Of a DNA stretch of 64,000 bases, positions 34,984 to 46,849 are shown in pieces. Under the pieces are notes generated by a model. That model searched no databases. It saw nothing but the letters and a program-made list of their open reading frames with translations, and was not told where the DNA came from. Origin of the DNA: Sphagnum magellanicum (lineage: Eukaryota; Streptophyta; Sphagnopsida; Sphagnales; Sphagnaceae). The stretch covers positions 10,230,001-10,294,000 of the forward strand of contig CM038919.1 in NCBI GenBank assembly GCA_021904315.1, read 5' to 3'. How positions within the stretch are numbered: the first letter of the stretch is position 1; every line of letters starts with the position of its first letter. The translations under genes and the position numbers were made by a program.

Positions 34984-35295
34984 TGTTGAAAATTCAAGCT
35001 CAACTAGTTAGGTTTCATTGTTACTGCAGTAGGAAAGTAATTAGGTTACTTTCACAAGGTTGAATTACTTTTTTTACTTATATTAGTTTGGTTATTTGTG
35101 GTTTGGTCTTTTAGTTAAATACCTTGGTGTTGATGGTTTGGCTTTCTTTTTTTCATTACACAAGTTTGTGTATTTCATGTGATAAGAACCTTGGAGAGTT
35201 CTTGATGTTATGTTTCTTGTTGTGAACATCATGTTTTAATTTCCTTTCAATAAAGATTTATGTTTGCATTTGAATAGATCTCCTATTTGTTAACA
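34984..35295 (+). repeat. 5' LTR of the copia element
   Basis: 312 bp, TGTTGAAAATTC ... TTGTTAACA, collinear with 39937-40248 without indels by my reading. It contains a polyadenylation-like TCAATAAAG near its end (about 35248), as expected for the R/U5 part of an LTR. Confidence 0.9.
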
Positions 35296-35307
35296 TGGTA
35301 TCAGAGC
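35296..35307 (+). other. Primer binding site (initiator tRNA-Met)
   Basis: TGGTATCAGAGC starts at the base after the 5' LTR and is the standard plant LTR-retrotransposon PBS, complementary to the 3' end of initiator tRNA-Met. Confidence 0.9.
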
Positions 35308-36845
35308 TTAGGTTGTTGAATGAAAAAGTTGAAAGAGATTTAGAGCTAAAAAGTCTCTAGAACTAGAGTTTGAGAGTTTCTAGTAATATCATAGGAGTTT
35401 TTCAAGTGCAAAAGAGAAATGGGGAAAGGAAAGAATCTGAAGAGAAAAAAAAGAAAAGAAAAGAAATGAAATGAAAGGAGATTAACATATCAAGGGTTGC
35501 GAAAGTTAGATCTTTAAATCTAGATCTATATCTACTGTGAGAAAATCTTGGAATGAAACTTGGAGAGATTATAGAAGACTATAAGAAACTTTTATTCTTT
35601 AATTTTCAAAAGAAAAGGATATGGTTTGTGAGAGATGAACTTTTAAAGACTCTGTGCCAAATCTGATTTTTTTATCATATTTCCTTTGTTTGAGCTTTTA
35701 TGGATTTGCAGCTTTGGGATCCTATAGATCATAAATGACTATATATGTGAGAGAAATTTCAAGTCATTTGGATTTGTATTGAGAGAGATCCAAGTATCTA
35801 AAGTTTCAGTTTCAATTTTGAAGTCAATTTCTTTTGAAAGTGATAACTCTTTGTGCTCATCATCAATAGAGCTAAAATTTTGAACAAATATAGAAAACAT
35901 ATATTTAATGTGTTCCCAAAATCTCAAGGAGTTTGAAGTTGTTGAGAGGGAGCTATAAGCCATTTTGTGTTCATGTCCTAGTTTGAGGTGATTTCAAGGA
36001 AATAGCAAGATCTCTCATTTTATGAAGTTAAATGAGCTGAAATTTTGAAAGATGGTATTAGACATAGTTTTTTATGTTTCATCAAAATTTTAGATCAATC
36101 CAAGGTCATATGTGAATGGTGTAGTTTTGTAAAGTTGTTATGACAAAAGTTTATTTTGAGAAGACATCAAAACAAATTTTTGAAATGGAGCAAATACAAC
36201 TTGGGAAAACTTGAAGTAAGGAGTTTGAAGATTGGGAAACAAAAATACATTATCAAGACCTTCATACAAAAATGTGGATCACAAGAAAGTGCTTTCTACT
36301 CAAATATTAATAAAGGTAGAGGTAGAGGTGGTAAAACTTCATTTCGAGGTCAACACAAAAGCTCACATTGTGCACATCATCAACATGAAAGTCAAGTTCA
36401 TGGAGGTGGATGAAGAAACCTTGGGGGAAGAGGAAGTCGAGGAAATCGTGAAGGTCGTGGTGAAAGTCATCAAGGTCAACAACCATATAGCGACTCAAGT
36501 TGCTACTATCGTGGGAAACCTGGGCACATGGCAAAAACTTGTTATCAAAAGGAGCATGATGCATGAAATGGAAAGTTGCAACAAGGGAATTATGCATCAA
36601 CTAACAATCAAGGTGATGAGCAATTGTTTGTGATGCAGGACATGGCAAATTCAATGATAGGAGGTGTATTAGATAACAATGTCTGGTATGTGGATTCTGG
36701 AGCTTCAAACCACATGACTAGTCATGGAGAATGGTTTAGAAACACAAAGGATTTGAAGACACCAGGGTTTGTGGAAACTAGTGATGACACTACACATCCC
36801 ATCACACAAATTGGCAAGGTGCCATTGTCCACACAAAATGGGTAA
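35308..36845 (+). pseudogene. gag: copia gag C-terminus and protease, 5' part of gag not recognisable
   Basis: From 35308 to about 36155 only AT-rich leader-like DNA is seen; the usual N-terminal capsid part of gag is absent or decayed beyond recognition. From 36156 one frame reads GRGRGGKTSFRGQ, then past a TGA (36411-36413) an RGG-rich stretch. A zinc knuckle CYYRGKPGHMAKTC follows at 36501-36542, in which the second Cys is Arg (CGT, 36510-36512). Past another TGA the protease motif WYVDSGASNHMT appears (Asp codon at 36693). The frame ends at TAA 36843-36845. The protein would package element RNA and cleave the polyprotein. Confidence 0.8.
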
Positions 36846-37977
36846 ACAAAGTACTTGAAAGATGTATTTCATGTTCTAACCATAACAAAAAATTTGGTCT
36901 TCGTAGGCCAAATGGTGGAACAAGGTTTATAAGTGACATTCAACCCAAATTGATGTTTTGTGGAAGACATGAAGAACCAAGGAAAATTGATTATAAAAGG
37001 GTAAGGAATGGACAAATGTTCACCTTGGATGTGAACATGCTTGAGGTGAATTCCATGTTATTCAAACATGGAAAAGGAGCTAGAGACATTGGAATATGAC
37101 ACAAGCGGGTTGGCCATGTTAATCTCCAACATCTTTAGTTAATGGAGAAACAAAATCTTGTTGGAGGTCTTCCCAAATTTGGAATAGAAGAGGTGACGTC
37201 AAAAATTTATGAAGCATGCCAATTGGGAAAGCAAGCTAGGCATCCATTCCCAACTCAAACAATTCATGTAAGTTCCAAACATTTGGAAATGATCCACTTA
37301 GATGTGTGGACTACGAAGACAAAATCCATTGAAGGATGCAAGTAATACGTGACTTTCGTTGATGACCACACAAAGAAGGTGTGGGTTTATTTCATGAAAC
37401 ACAAAGGTGAAGTGTTTCAACATTTTTTGAATTTCAAAACAGTGGTGGAAAAGGAGAAGGGTGTGAGCATCAAGTGCCTAAGGTTTGATGGAGGGGGAAA
37501 GTATTTTTCAAATGAATTCAATGAATATTTGAAGGAGCATGGAATTCAAAAAAAATACTCATGTAGTTATTCCCCACAGCAGAATGGAGTTGCTAAAAGG
37601 AAAAATAGGCACATTGTAGAAATAGCATGTGCCATGTTGAATGAAAAGAATTTGCCAAATTACTTTTGGGCTGAAGTGGTAACAACTGCAGTCTATATCA
37701 TGAATCGAACACCCACAGCGGCAGTTCATGGCATGACACCTGAAGAAAAATTCACAAGCAAGAAACCCGATGTTTCACACCTCAGAGTGTTTGGTTGCAT
37801 TACATACGTGCATGTTCCTGATGAGAAGAGATCAAAACTAGACCAAAAGCTAAGAAGTGTATTTTCATTGGATATTCCTTAAAACAAAAAGGATATAGAT
37901 GTTTCAATCCTTCCGCTCAGAAGTTACAAGTGAGTAGAGATGTTGTGTTTGATGAAATGGTTTGCTAATATTCACCA
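36846..37977 (+). pseudogene. copia integrase, catalytic Glu lost
   Basis: The pre-integrase and zinc-binding region is worn: 'HKRVGHVNLQHL' near 37100 and YEACQLGKQ, where the expected first Cys is Tyr. The core at 37142-37882 includes the first Asp (IHLDVWTTK), a TAA at 37343-37345, FVDDHTKKVWVY, and the second Asp in RFDGGGKYFSNEF. The third catalytic residue is Lys rather than Glu in NGVAKRKN (codon AAA at 37595-37597). A conserved block (PNYFWAEVVTTAVYIMNRTP) and LRVFGC follow, then a frameshift near 37855. The enzyme joins cDNA to target DNA; this copy lacks the Asp-Asp-Glu triad. Confidence 0.85.
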
Positions 37978-39942
37978 TTGAAGGTAGCAAAAGATGGAGA
38001 GGCTAGAAATGGTGATGTTTCATCAAATGTGGAACAAAAATCACAATTAATTAATGGACCACAAGAGTCTTCAATTAGTGGGTCCAGTAGCATTCCATGG
38101 AAAGGAAGATTAAAATCTTCAAACATTGTACATGGTAATTCTCAAACATCATTTATAAATTCTCATGTAAATGGTGAATCAAGTGATTCAGAAAAAAGTG
38201 AGGGTGAAGAATCAATAATCACTTTAGTTACTACTCTTGGAGCTTGGATGGCCAAGAAAGCTTTGAAAACACCTGACATCAACAATGGAATACAAAGATC
38301 CACACGAGTCAAGTACCCTGTACAAAGACCCACATATGATGGCTTTATAGCTCATCATTACGCATACATGGTGAGAGTTATATAGGAGGTTGAACCCACT
38401 TATTTTGAACAAGCAGTTGGAAACCCTAAGTCGGACAATGCCATGGATGAAAAGATGGTGGCTTTGGATGTTAATGCTACTTGGGAATTAGTAGCTTTAC
38501 CAGAGGACAACAAAGCAATTGGGTTCAAATGGGTGTACAAAATCAAACACAATGCAAATGGATTTGTGAACAGATACAAAGCAAGATTGGTTGCCAAAGG
38601 TTATGCCCAAACTTATGGCATAAACTATGAGGAGACCTATAGTCCAATTGCTAAAATGACAACTGTAAGAACAATCATTATTATGGCAGCAACAAAAGGA
38701 TGGTCTTTACATCAAATGGATGTAAAGAATGTTTTTTTTCATGGAGATTTATAGGAAGAAGTGTACATGGAGCAACCACCAGGTTGTGTGGACCAAACAC
38801 ATCCTAATTTGGTTTGTAGGTTGAAGAAAACTTTATACGGCTTGAAGCAAGCACTTAAAGCTTGGTTAGATAAGATACGTCAATATCTTATCACAAGTGG
38901 ATTTCAAACATCCAATGCAGATTTTTCATTATATGTGAAAAAGACAGATCATGGGATTTTAGTCATAGTCATCTATGTTGATGACTTGATTATCACAGGA
39001 GATAGTGATGGAGACATCTCTGATTTGAAGAATCTTTTGAAGCAAAAGTTTGAAATGAAGGATTTGGGAGAGTTGCGTTACTTCCTCAGCATTGAGGTAA
39101 TCTAGTTCCTTAAAGGGATATGGTTACTACAAAGGCAATATGCCTTGAACAAATTATCCGAATATGGGATGACAAGTTGCAAACCCATTTTAATTCCATT
39201 GGAGCAAAATGTGAAGTTAAATGCAGATGAAGGAAGCCTTGTGGAGGATACCACTATGTACAGACGCATAGTGGGGAGTTTGATTTACATGACCATCACA
39301 AGGCCACATTTGAGTTATGCAGTTAGAATGGTAAATTAATTCATGTAAACACCACAAAAGCCACATTTGGATATAGTGAGGCGCACATTGAGGTACATAA
39401 AACATATTTTATAGTGTGGAATTTTTTATGAAGCCAAAAGCTAGTTACAAGTACATGGATACACAAATGTTGATTGGGCTGGCAATGTTTCAGATAGAAG
39501 ATCGACCAGTGGTTTCATGTTTTCTTTTGGAAGTGGTGATGTTAGTTGGAATAGTAAGAAACAACCAACAATTGCATTATTAAGCACGGAAGCAGAATAC
39601 AGAGGTGCAACAATTGTTACATGTGGAGTAGTTTGGTTATAAAAACTACTCTCAGATTTGGGACAGTTAGTGGATGTTCCTGTTGTCATTTATTGTGATA
39701 ACATCAGTAACATACTACTTGCTAACAACCTGATCTATCATGCTAGGACAAAGCACATTGAGGTGCACTACCACTTTATTAAAGAAAAAATTCTAGCAAA
39801 AGAAATTGACCTTATTCATGTTAGTACTTAAGATCAATTTGTTGACATTTTCACAAAGGCTTTAGGTACAAACAAGCTAAGGAAGTTTAGAAAAATGCTT
39901 GGTGTACTAGAAGTGGATTTGAGCTTGAGGGGGAAGTGTTGA
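37978..39942 (+). pseudogene. pol: copia reverse transcriptase and RNase H
   Basis: A single frame with several stops (38383-38385, 38752-38754, 39103-39105, 39337-39339 and more) holds the whole region. RT blocks are ALDVNATWELV, GFKWVYKIK, RYKARLVAKGYAQ, YEETYSPIAKMTTVR, HQMDVKNVFFHGDL and the catalytic YVDD (38974-38985). The RNase H part follows: SLIYMTITRPHLSYAV, 'NVDWAGNVSDRRSTSGF', SWNSKKQPTIALLSTEAEY and DIFTKALGT. The frame ends at TGA 39940-39942, just inside the 3' LTR, as is common in this superfamily. Most stops look like single-base changes. Confidence 0.9.
39925..39936 (+). other. Polypurine tract of the copia element
   Basis: TTGAGGGGGAAG lies directly before the TGTTGAG start of the 3' LTR, the position and composition of the plus-strand primer. 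Confidence 0.85.
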
Positions 39943-40248
39943 GAATTCAAGTTCAACTAGTTAGGTTTCATTGTTACTACAATAGGAAAGTAATTAGGTT
40001 ACTTTCACAAGGTTGTATCACTTCTTTTACTTATATTAGTTTGGTTATTTGTGGTTTGGTCTTTTAGTTAAATACCTTGGTGTTGATGGTTTGGCTCTCT
40101 TTTCTTCATTACACAAGTTTATGTATTTCATGTGACAAGAACCTTGGAGAGTTATTGATGTTATGTTTCGTGTTGTGAACATCATGTTTTAGTTTCCTTT
40201 CAATAAATATTTATGTTTGCATTTGAATAGATCTCCTATTTATTAACA
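39937..40248 (+). repeat. 3' LTR of the copia element
   Basis: 312 bp, TGTTGAGAATTC ... TTATTAACA, collinear with the 5' LTR with about 16 substitutions. It is followed by TATGC, the worn target duplicate. Confidence 0.9.
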
Positions 40249-40253
40249 TATGC

Positions 40254-40680
40254 AAGGGTTGTCCATTGCATTTTAGACTTAAATATTTTAAAAACTTATT
40301 AGATATTAAACTAAATAAAGTTGGTTGGTCCCATGCTGATTTTTGAACATGTATCGGCTATCCTAATGATATGTCCTTCATAAAACTTGGATTCCAGCTA
40401 AAAATTGGTATCAAACCTTTTTATAAAGCATCAAACCAATTTAGTATGTATGTTGATCAATAGTTTTCTTTTTTCCCAACAAGGAAGTAAAATTTCCAAA
40501 GTTTTCCACAAACATTCATCACCAAAGAGGCAAAATATTGCCACCAAAAAAGCCCTAGTAGCATGTTGGAATATTGGGCTTAAGTCATAAAAGACCCAGA
40601 CAGGTATTACCTCCAAACCTTTGAGCTTAATATTGTGTTATGTCACTCCCAAGTTAGATGGTTCCTTCACACCAAGTCAT
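40254..40680. other. No recognised feature
   Basis: This stretch lies between the copia element and a hAT-like element. The overlapping ORFs on both strands at 40405-40616 have no motif. Confidence 0.4.
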
Positions 40681-40688
40681 ATGTACAC

Positions 40689-40985
40689 TAATGTTGGGCA
40701 ATTCTTAGAATGAGGACAGATTATACATCAGTTATCACTGGGGTATAGATCACTTACATGATAGTTCTAAAAAGTTTCAAAAGAACCATTTTAGTACATA
40801 ATTATGGTTCTCAAAAAAAAAAACATTCAAAGAACCAGTTAGAGAACCATTGGTTTTTTTATCGGTTCTTTCATGAAAATTGCCAGTTCTTTGAGGTTTT
40901 TGAAATAACAAGAATTGTGATTTTTTGATTTTGAAATATTTACAGAACTAGAATTGGCAGCTCTTCAAAGAACCGCCCAACACTA
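40689..40985. mobile_element. Complete hAT-like GAACC-rich small element E (297 bp)
   Basis: The ends are TAATGTTGGGCAATTCTTAG and AAAGAACCGCCCAACACTA, inverted complements over about 11 bases. The 8-bp flanks are ATGTACAC (40681-40688) and ATAGACAC (40986-40993), six of eight matching. The interior has GGTTCT/AGAACC words in both orientations, so the single strand can fold back on itself. It is the shortest and cleanest member of the family in the window and gives the reference for elements A to D. It is non-coding. Confidence 0.6.
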
Positions 40986-40993
40986 ATAGACAC

Positions 40994-43490
40994 CCATACT
41001 ATGTACCATCCCTCATTACGTATTAAACCAACCTAGTGCCTTTTAATTCAGTTACCCATTGGCCTGGGGCTCAACTAATGCCTAAACTGGGTACTGGAAA
41101 GGGCAACCCCTGCCCCTTAGCTGGGGTTAAATAACATGTACCTCTTTTGGGTGCTTCTGCAATCAGAACAAGCCCAGTCCAATTCTGCATCATAAAATAA
41201 GTACCTACTTGAAGTATCAAGAAAAAATCCTCAAAAATGGAGCCTCGTTGAGTGTGTTTTCACAGAAACCTAGAAATCCTTTCCAACACATTTTGGAATT
41301 CATACTTAAGCCCCTTCAAATCCAAAATCACATGGTAGATATTTTTCAGTTTTCTAGAACATGCCATGGGTTTTAGAGGACCAGAGTGAACCAATGGTGC
41401 CTAGATGGTGGGTGCACCTTTTTCGTCCCTTCCTGTCCCTGTGTTAATTAGGGTGGTTAGTGTAGTTTGATTTTTTTTTTCTTTCTTTAGCCTTGGCCTT
41501 AGTTTTTTTTTTTTTGGGTATATATTTTTCACTTCAATTGACCTAATCAGCCCCCACTAACCTACAAAATTCCAAAGAGGATGTCACCTAAAAAAGAAGG
41601 GGAATACTTTTTGCAATGTGCACATCCCCATTGTTGGACATCGATGGACTGAAGTATGATTTTGATACTTTTACTGAAGCATGACAATTCTGATTCAAAT
41701 ATTCTTTTTCTTCAAGATCCTAACAAACATTTAAGTTCTATGGCCTTAATTCTATGGACCACAAAGGATCAGACATTCATCTTGATATCCTTTCTAGGAG
41801 TCAACAAGTTGTTTTATGTGGCTGTGAGCTCATACCCAACAACAAAATCCCCACAAAATATTAACTCTACTACTTCAACATGGTTTAGTCTCAAAGATTA
41901 GACAGAAATTCAGGGTAGAGTCACCCAATCCAACTATCACTATTTCCTAGCATCCCCACCTTAGTCCCGAAAACCTCCAAAGCTCCCACAACACAGCAAG
42001 TACTTTTCTAAGGACAAAACACATTCCATACCCAGTTTAAAATCCCTAGTAGTCATGCATGAGTTACCACACAACCATTCCAAAAATCCTAGACACGCTC
42101 ATCCTCTCTTTTGTGTTGGTCCCTATAAAAACACATGTAACAACTTTGGACCTTTTCCTGACATTCTTAGCACAACGGAAGTCTTCATGTTAGGATTCTT
42201 TTCATTCAATCTTCTTGATCGAATTCTACTTCTACCTATTTACAACAATCCCAAAATCAAAATCAAACCACATTTTTTAGTCCTCCTTATAAGTCCAGTC
42301 ACTTAGCTTCCCTTTTATCACACCACAGCCCCCTGCCTTCCTTCCTCAACTTGCCTCAAAATCTTCCTCCTCATATCATCTCTTTGCCTCCCCAAAATCC
42401 CGTTGCCAATCTCCTTCCACAAATCTAATCCATAGATCTCCTGAAGTGTTTTCATTGGGTTGTAGAGATTGCATTCCATTTCAGCAGCTAACTCCCTTTG
42501 TCATGACCTACAGAGCAACAAAAACACACTAAAAATATAAACATATTAGGAGTATATTTTATTATTATTATTATTATTGTTGAAGCGTTGTGCCACCAGT
42601 ATTCCAGCTGTAGTCTAAAATAAGGTTTGTAGACTTCATCCATAGAAAAACAGATGACACTATTTTTAGGTTACAAGGCCCTATATGTAAGAAGTTCGTA
42701 AAAATGAGAGTTTTGGTTCCAGCCCGGGGGCAAATCATGAAAGATTCCCTTGGCTAAGGTCCTTGACATGAAAAATGTCCTATCAATGTTTTATCTTGGG
42801 CCTTTGACCATTTTGTCTTGGGCCCCACATTACTTAGTTCTTTGGGAACACATAATGAGAACGAGTTTATAATTTTAATCTGTATTGTTTACATGAACAT
42901 ATTTTACATCCAAAACAATCATCAATGAAGGCATGGCAACATTATGAATTTTGTCCTAGGCTTGGGGTAGGTCATAAAATATTCTCATGGCTTGAATTCC
43001 TGGGACATGTTCGATACATCAGGCATGTTGCACGATGGACCCTATGCCACCATGTCCAAGCCCTCAAGTAGTCAAAGGTCATTTGGTTTGATCCCCATGC
43101 CACCCATGGCCATAATATCCTAGATCCCATGCTATCACATCCCACCCCTTGGCAACCTACTATGGGCCACTTTCTCCTAGCCCCTGAAGAAACCTAGGGT
43201 CCATTCCATTTTGTCATGGCCCCATGGTGTGCAATGTCCTAGAGCATAGACCACTTTGTCCTAATTGTTAAAAGGTTTAATTTATCATTTTTCATGGCGA
43301 TATATAGGCCGCTTGTCCTAGGCCAGAAGCAAGCTATGGGAGCCTCAAGGCACCTGTTTTTGGGTCCAGGCACCCAAGGGTTTATTTTTGTCATGGTCTT
43401 AGGGCACCCTATTTTGGCCCCCAAATTGAATGGTTAGAATATTGATTTTTTAACCAATATTGTGTTCAATGATCTAATGTTTCTTTTCGA
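40994..43490. other. Unassigned DNA with low-complexity segments
   Basis: No gene recognised. There is a T-rich run near 41470-41515, an ATT trinucleotide run near 42559-42580, and at about 42700-43420 loose repetition of words like TTTTGTCCTAGGCC, TTTGTCATGGCCCC and ATGCCACCATG, suggesting a worn tandem or simple-sequence-derived repeat. ORFs at 41656-41901 and 42055-42306 lack motifs. Confidence 0.4.
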
Positions 43491-44662
43491 TTGTTCTTGA
43501 CTTGGCATGATATGGTAGAGGGATTCGTGTTCAGTAATTCTGTTAGCATTTGGGACGCTCGCAAAAATGAAAGGGTTAAGATTGGTGTCGGAATGTGCAA
43601 AGATTTGTCAATAGTTCTTATATATGGACCTTGTGGAGTGGATAGTTGCATAATGGTTTTAATTGGAATTGTGCATGAGGATTGTGAACAATGGAAGCTA
43701 TTCTATATAGTTCCAACTGCAAGATACTGTGGGTCAACAATGGTAATGGAGGTGTTTTGGCCCTGCAAGGATCTATCAATGAATGATGAAGTTGTTGACA
43801 CAATGTTAGAGTAGGGTCATGTGACAATGGATGGGGTGAATAATCTCGTGAAGAAGTGAGTTTCATGGAGGGATGATTCTTTGCCAGATAGTTTTCGGCT
43901 TGAAAACATCATTGATTTTGGAATATGGGCAATACAATTGATGACTCACGTAATAAAGAATTACATGGAAAAAAAAGTTTTATTTCTGAGGATGGAAAGG
44001 AAGGATCCATTCAGCACTTTGGGTCTGATTCCATTAATGAAAAAGGAATTGAAGAGGATATTGTAGAAGGCGATGAAGAAGTTAATGTCAAAGAAAATTT
44101 AGAACGAAATAAAGAAGACTATTACCAAGGGAATGTGCATGGGAATGATGACGCAGTATATGGCAATGGAATGAGGAGAACAAATTTAAATATAATGGGA
44201 AGATGTAGGTTTGAGCAGTGAGAAGTTAAATGTGATCTTGTAGATGATGGTGGCATCTTCATTGCAAAAGGTCGAGTGGTTGCATGTGACCCATAGGAAG
44301 CAGTTCTTGATGATCAACTTGGGGAAGACCATGTTGGGCTTTGCATCTTGTATTATCCTGCGACTATGTCAGTAGTGATGACCATTTAGAAATGGCCATT
44401 GGCTTAAATGATTCTTGATGGGTATTCCTTAAAAGAACATCTCATCGCATTTAATGAAACCCACATATTCTAGATGTTGATGATGTGGGAGCAATTGGTG
44501 TGAAGAAAAAGAAATATTCCTTTCATAAGAGGAAGCAAAGTGTTGCTAACTCTTAAGGTTCAATTTCAAGAATTGAGAAGGTGTTATTAAAAAAATCTAT
44601 GCATAATGTGTGTGTGGCAAGGTGTTGCATTATGAATTGTTGTGAACATTTTCCTCATGAAA

Positions 44663-46849
44663 CACTAGTAGAAAAAACTTCATTTGCGACTATCAATTGT
44701 AATTAAATTTTAGTTGTAATTGAAACAAAGACTAAAAATTAACATAGTAACAAACGACAAGTTGTAGACGACCATTAATCGCAAATGACAAATGAAATAT
44801 TTTTTTGTAGAATAAGAATATGGAGATTTTATATGTGTTTAGAGATGAGTTCTTGCAATTACACTTGTAATTACATTTGCAACTATAGTGCACACCAATA
44901 TGTTCACATGTGGTAGCCTAAAAATGTGACACGTGGCATCATTTGGATTTTTCAAAATATTTTGCCAAATAAATAAATAAATAAATAAATTTTCAACCAT
45001 CTGATTTAAAGCAATTAGATTGTGCCACATGGTGGCCTAAAATTCTACCATGTGGCAACTTAAGATTGCCTTATAATCATTTAGGGTTAGTTTAGGGTTG
45101 GACCACTTATGATAAACCACATGGCACTTAGGCTAGGCATAGGTTAAAGGCCTACGTTAAGGCACCTCTAACCTCGTTAAGTGTTTAAGATACTTAACCT
45201 AGTTTCGGGTTAGGTCATTTACAATAAGCCATGTGGCACTTAGGTTAAGCCTAGGGCACCTAGCCATAGGTTTAGCCTAGGTAGGTAGGTAGGTTTAAGT
45301 TTAAAACTTTTACAACAAAATCTTGTATTATTTTAAGTTTAGCCTTTTGGATGGAGCCTATGTGATAAGCTCTTACCATATGATAATTGAAAAAATTGAA
45401 TGTGTTCACTCCACCAGACCAACCTACTTATATAGTTTGTAAACTTGAAAGGGAAGACAAACAATAACGGATAAAATTTTAGTTGTAACCTCATCACATA
45501 ATTGTAACCTAGTTACAACTATTCCCTAGCACATACCATTACATAGCCTACTTACTAAATAACATAAATTCTTACTAAGTACCTATTTAGATAGTATTTA
45601 TTTCCAGAACATATTTAAATAGCCTATACATAATTATTTATTTTAAAAACCTATTTAAACAGACTCTAAAAATATATTTATAATTAAATAACCTATTAGG
45701 TAGCTAAAGGGTATGTAGGTATACATGTATGTAGGTACTTAGTAAATAATACATAGGTAGGTAGGTAGGTAGGTAGCTAGGGTGTATGGGTAGTTGCAAA
45801 CTAAAGTGTTCATAAAATCATGTAATAGGCCAATTGTTTTGCACCTCAATGGGTTCAAATGTATGGTGCATGTATTTGTTATAATAATTATTTTAAAGGG
45901 ATTCAATTTAATGATTCTAATTACATTTACTTATGAAAGGAAAAAAACAATCAAAACAATATAAACATTTCAAATGAGGAACTTTTAAATTTGACCCCTT
46001 GAAATGTAATAATACACAAAGGGTGTGCATATGGACTCAAAACTTCCAAATTTTGCATTGATGGAGTCATTTATTAGTCTTTACACCTCATAAATGTCAT
46101 GAGAAACTCAAAATAAGGGTTTCCAAACCATTTTCAAGATGACATGGAAATATAAAATTTTTATAGAATCTTTTTATGAAATAGTTCTATGAAGTACTTT
46201 TGGACATGATTTTTGTGGAATTTATATATTTTTTTTCACAAACGTTAAATTTTAGGATGTTTAAAAGGTGCTCATGTAATTACCTTTAAGATAAAATGAT
46301 TATAAAATGGTGTTACATTTTGGTCACAATCAAAATACATTACAAAAATGTACTATTAAGGACACTGCATGTGCCCTTTTTGGTCCACCCTAGAGTGCTT
46401 TTACCCATATGTACCTAGTAAATAAGTAGGTAGGTATGTAATAATTATGTAGGTAGGTGTGTAGGTTGTACATATGTAAGTACATAGTAGGTAGGTAAAT
46501 GGTAGGTAGGTAGGTATTTAATAGGTAGGTATATACATATAGGTATGTATGTATTATAAAACAGTCTATATATGTAGCTATTAGGTAGCATATGTACCTT
46601 ATTCAACTATAATGTGACTACTTTGGTTGCATGTGCAACTAAATGTATATATGATGTTGTAAAAAATACAAAGACATCATGAAAAATCAACCTATTGGAA
46701 TGATGAAATAGGTCATAGTTACAACTAGTTGAAAGGAAGACCAAAGTCAATCGAAATTTGAAAAATAATCACATAGGCAACCATTTATAATCGTAAGTGA
46801 CATTTAGTTGCACAAAAACTGGTTGCAAACAACAAGATTTCTACTAGTG
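44663..46849. mobile_element. CACTA DNA transposon, non-autonomous (2187 bp)
   Basis: It starts CACTAGTAGAAA and ends TTTCTACTAGTG, a 12-bp perfect terminal inverted repeat of CACTA type. It is flanked by AAA on both sides (44660-44662, 46850-46852), the 3-bp duplication CACTA elements make. Subterminal words such as TTTGCGAC, AATCGCAAATGAC and GGTTGCAAAC recur near both ends, as expected for transposase binding sites. The interior has no coding region. It holds a repeated 'cacatggcacttagg' segment (about 44930-45250), an AAAT run near 44967, and AGGT tetranucleotide runs near 45279, 45755 and 46420-46540. Removing it rejoins the host reading frame across ...FPHE and LLLKQKF.... Confidence 0.85.
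46420..46545 (+). repeat. AGGT-rich microsatellite within the CACTA element
   Basis: Repeated GTAGGTAGGTAG and GTAGGTATGTA units with interruptions; similar shorter runs lie near 45279-45293 and 45750-45780. Confidence 0.7.

Larger units (their letters stand above)
34984..40248 (+). mobile_element. Ty1/copia LTR retrotransposon, complete in outline, non-functional
   Basis: Two 312-bp LTRs (34984-35295, 39937-40248) start TGTTGA and end TTAACA. A perfect plant PBS follows the first and a polypurine tract precedes the second. The flanks are TATGT (34979-34983) and TATGC (40249-40253), a 5-bp duplication with one change. Inside, the order is gag, protease, integrase, reverse transcriptase, RNase H, the Ty1/copia order. 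By eye the LTRs differ at about 16 of 312 positions, so the insertion is not recent. Stops, frameshifts and a lost integrase Glu make it dead. Confidence 0.92.

Noticed and set aside
36232-36633. 133-codon plus-strand ORF overlapping copia gag
   Set aside because: It is a different frame from the one giving the zinc knuckle and protease; its Val/Lys/Glu-rich translation is a shadow of the RGG-rich gag tail.
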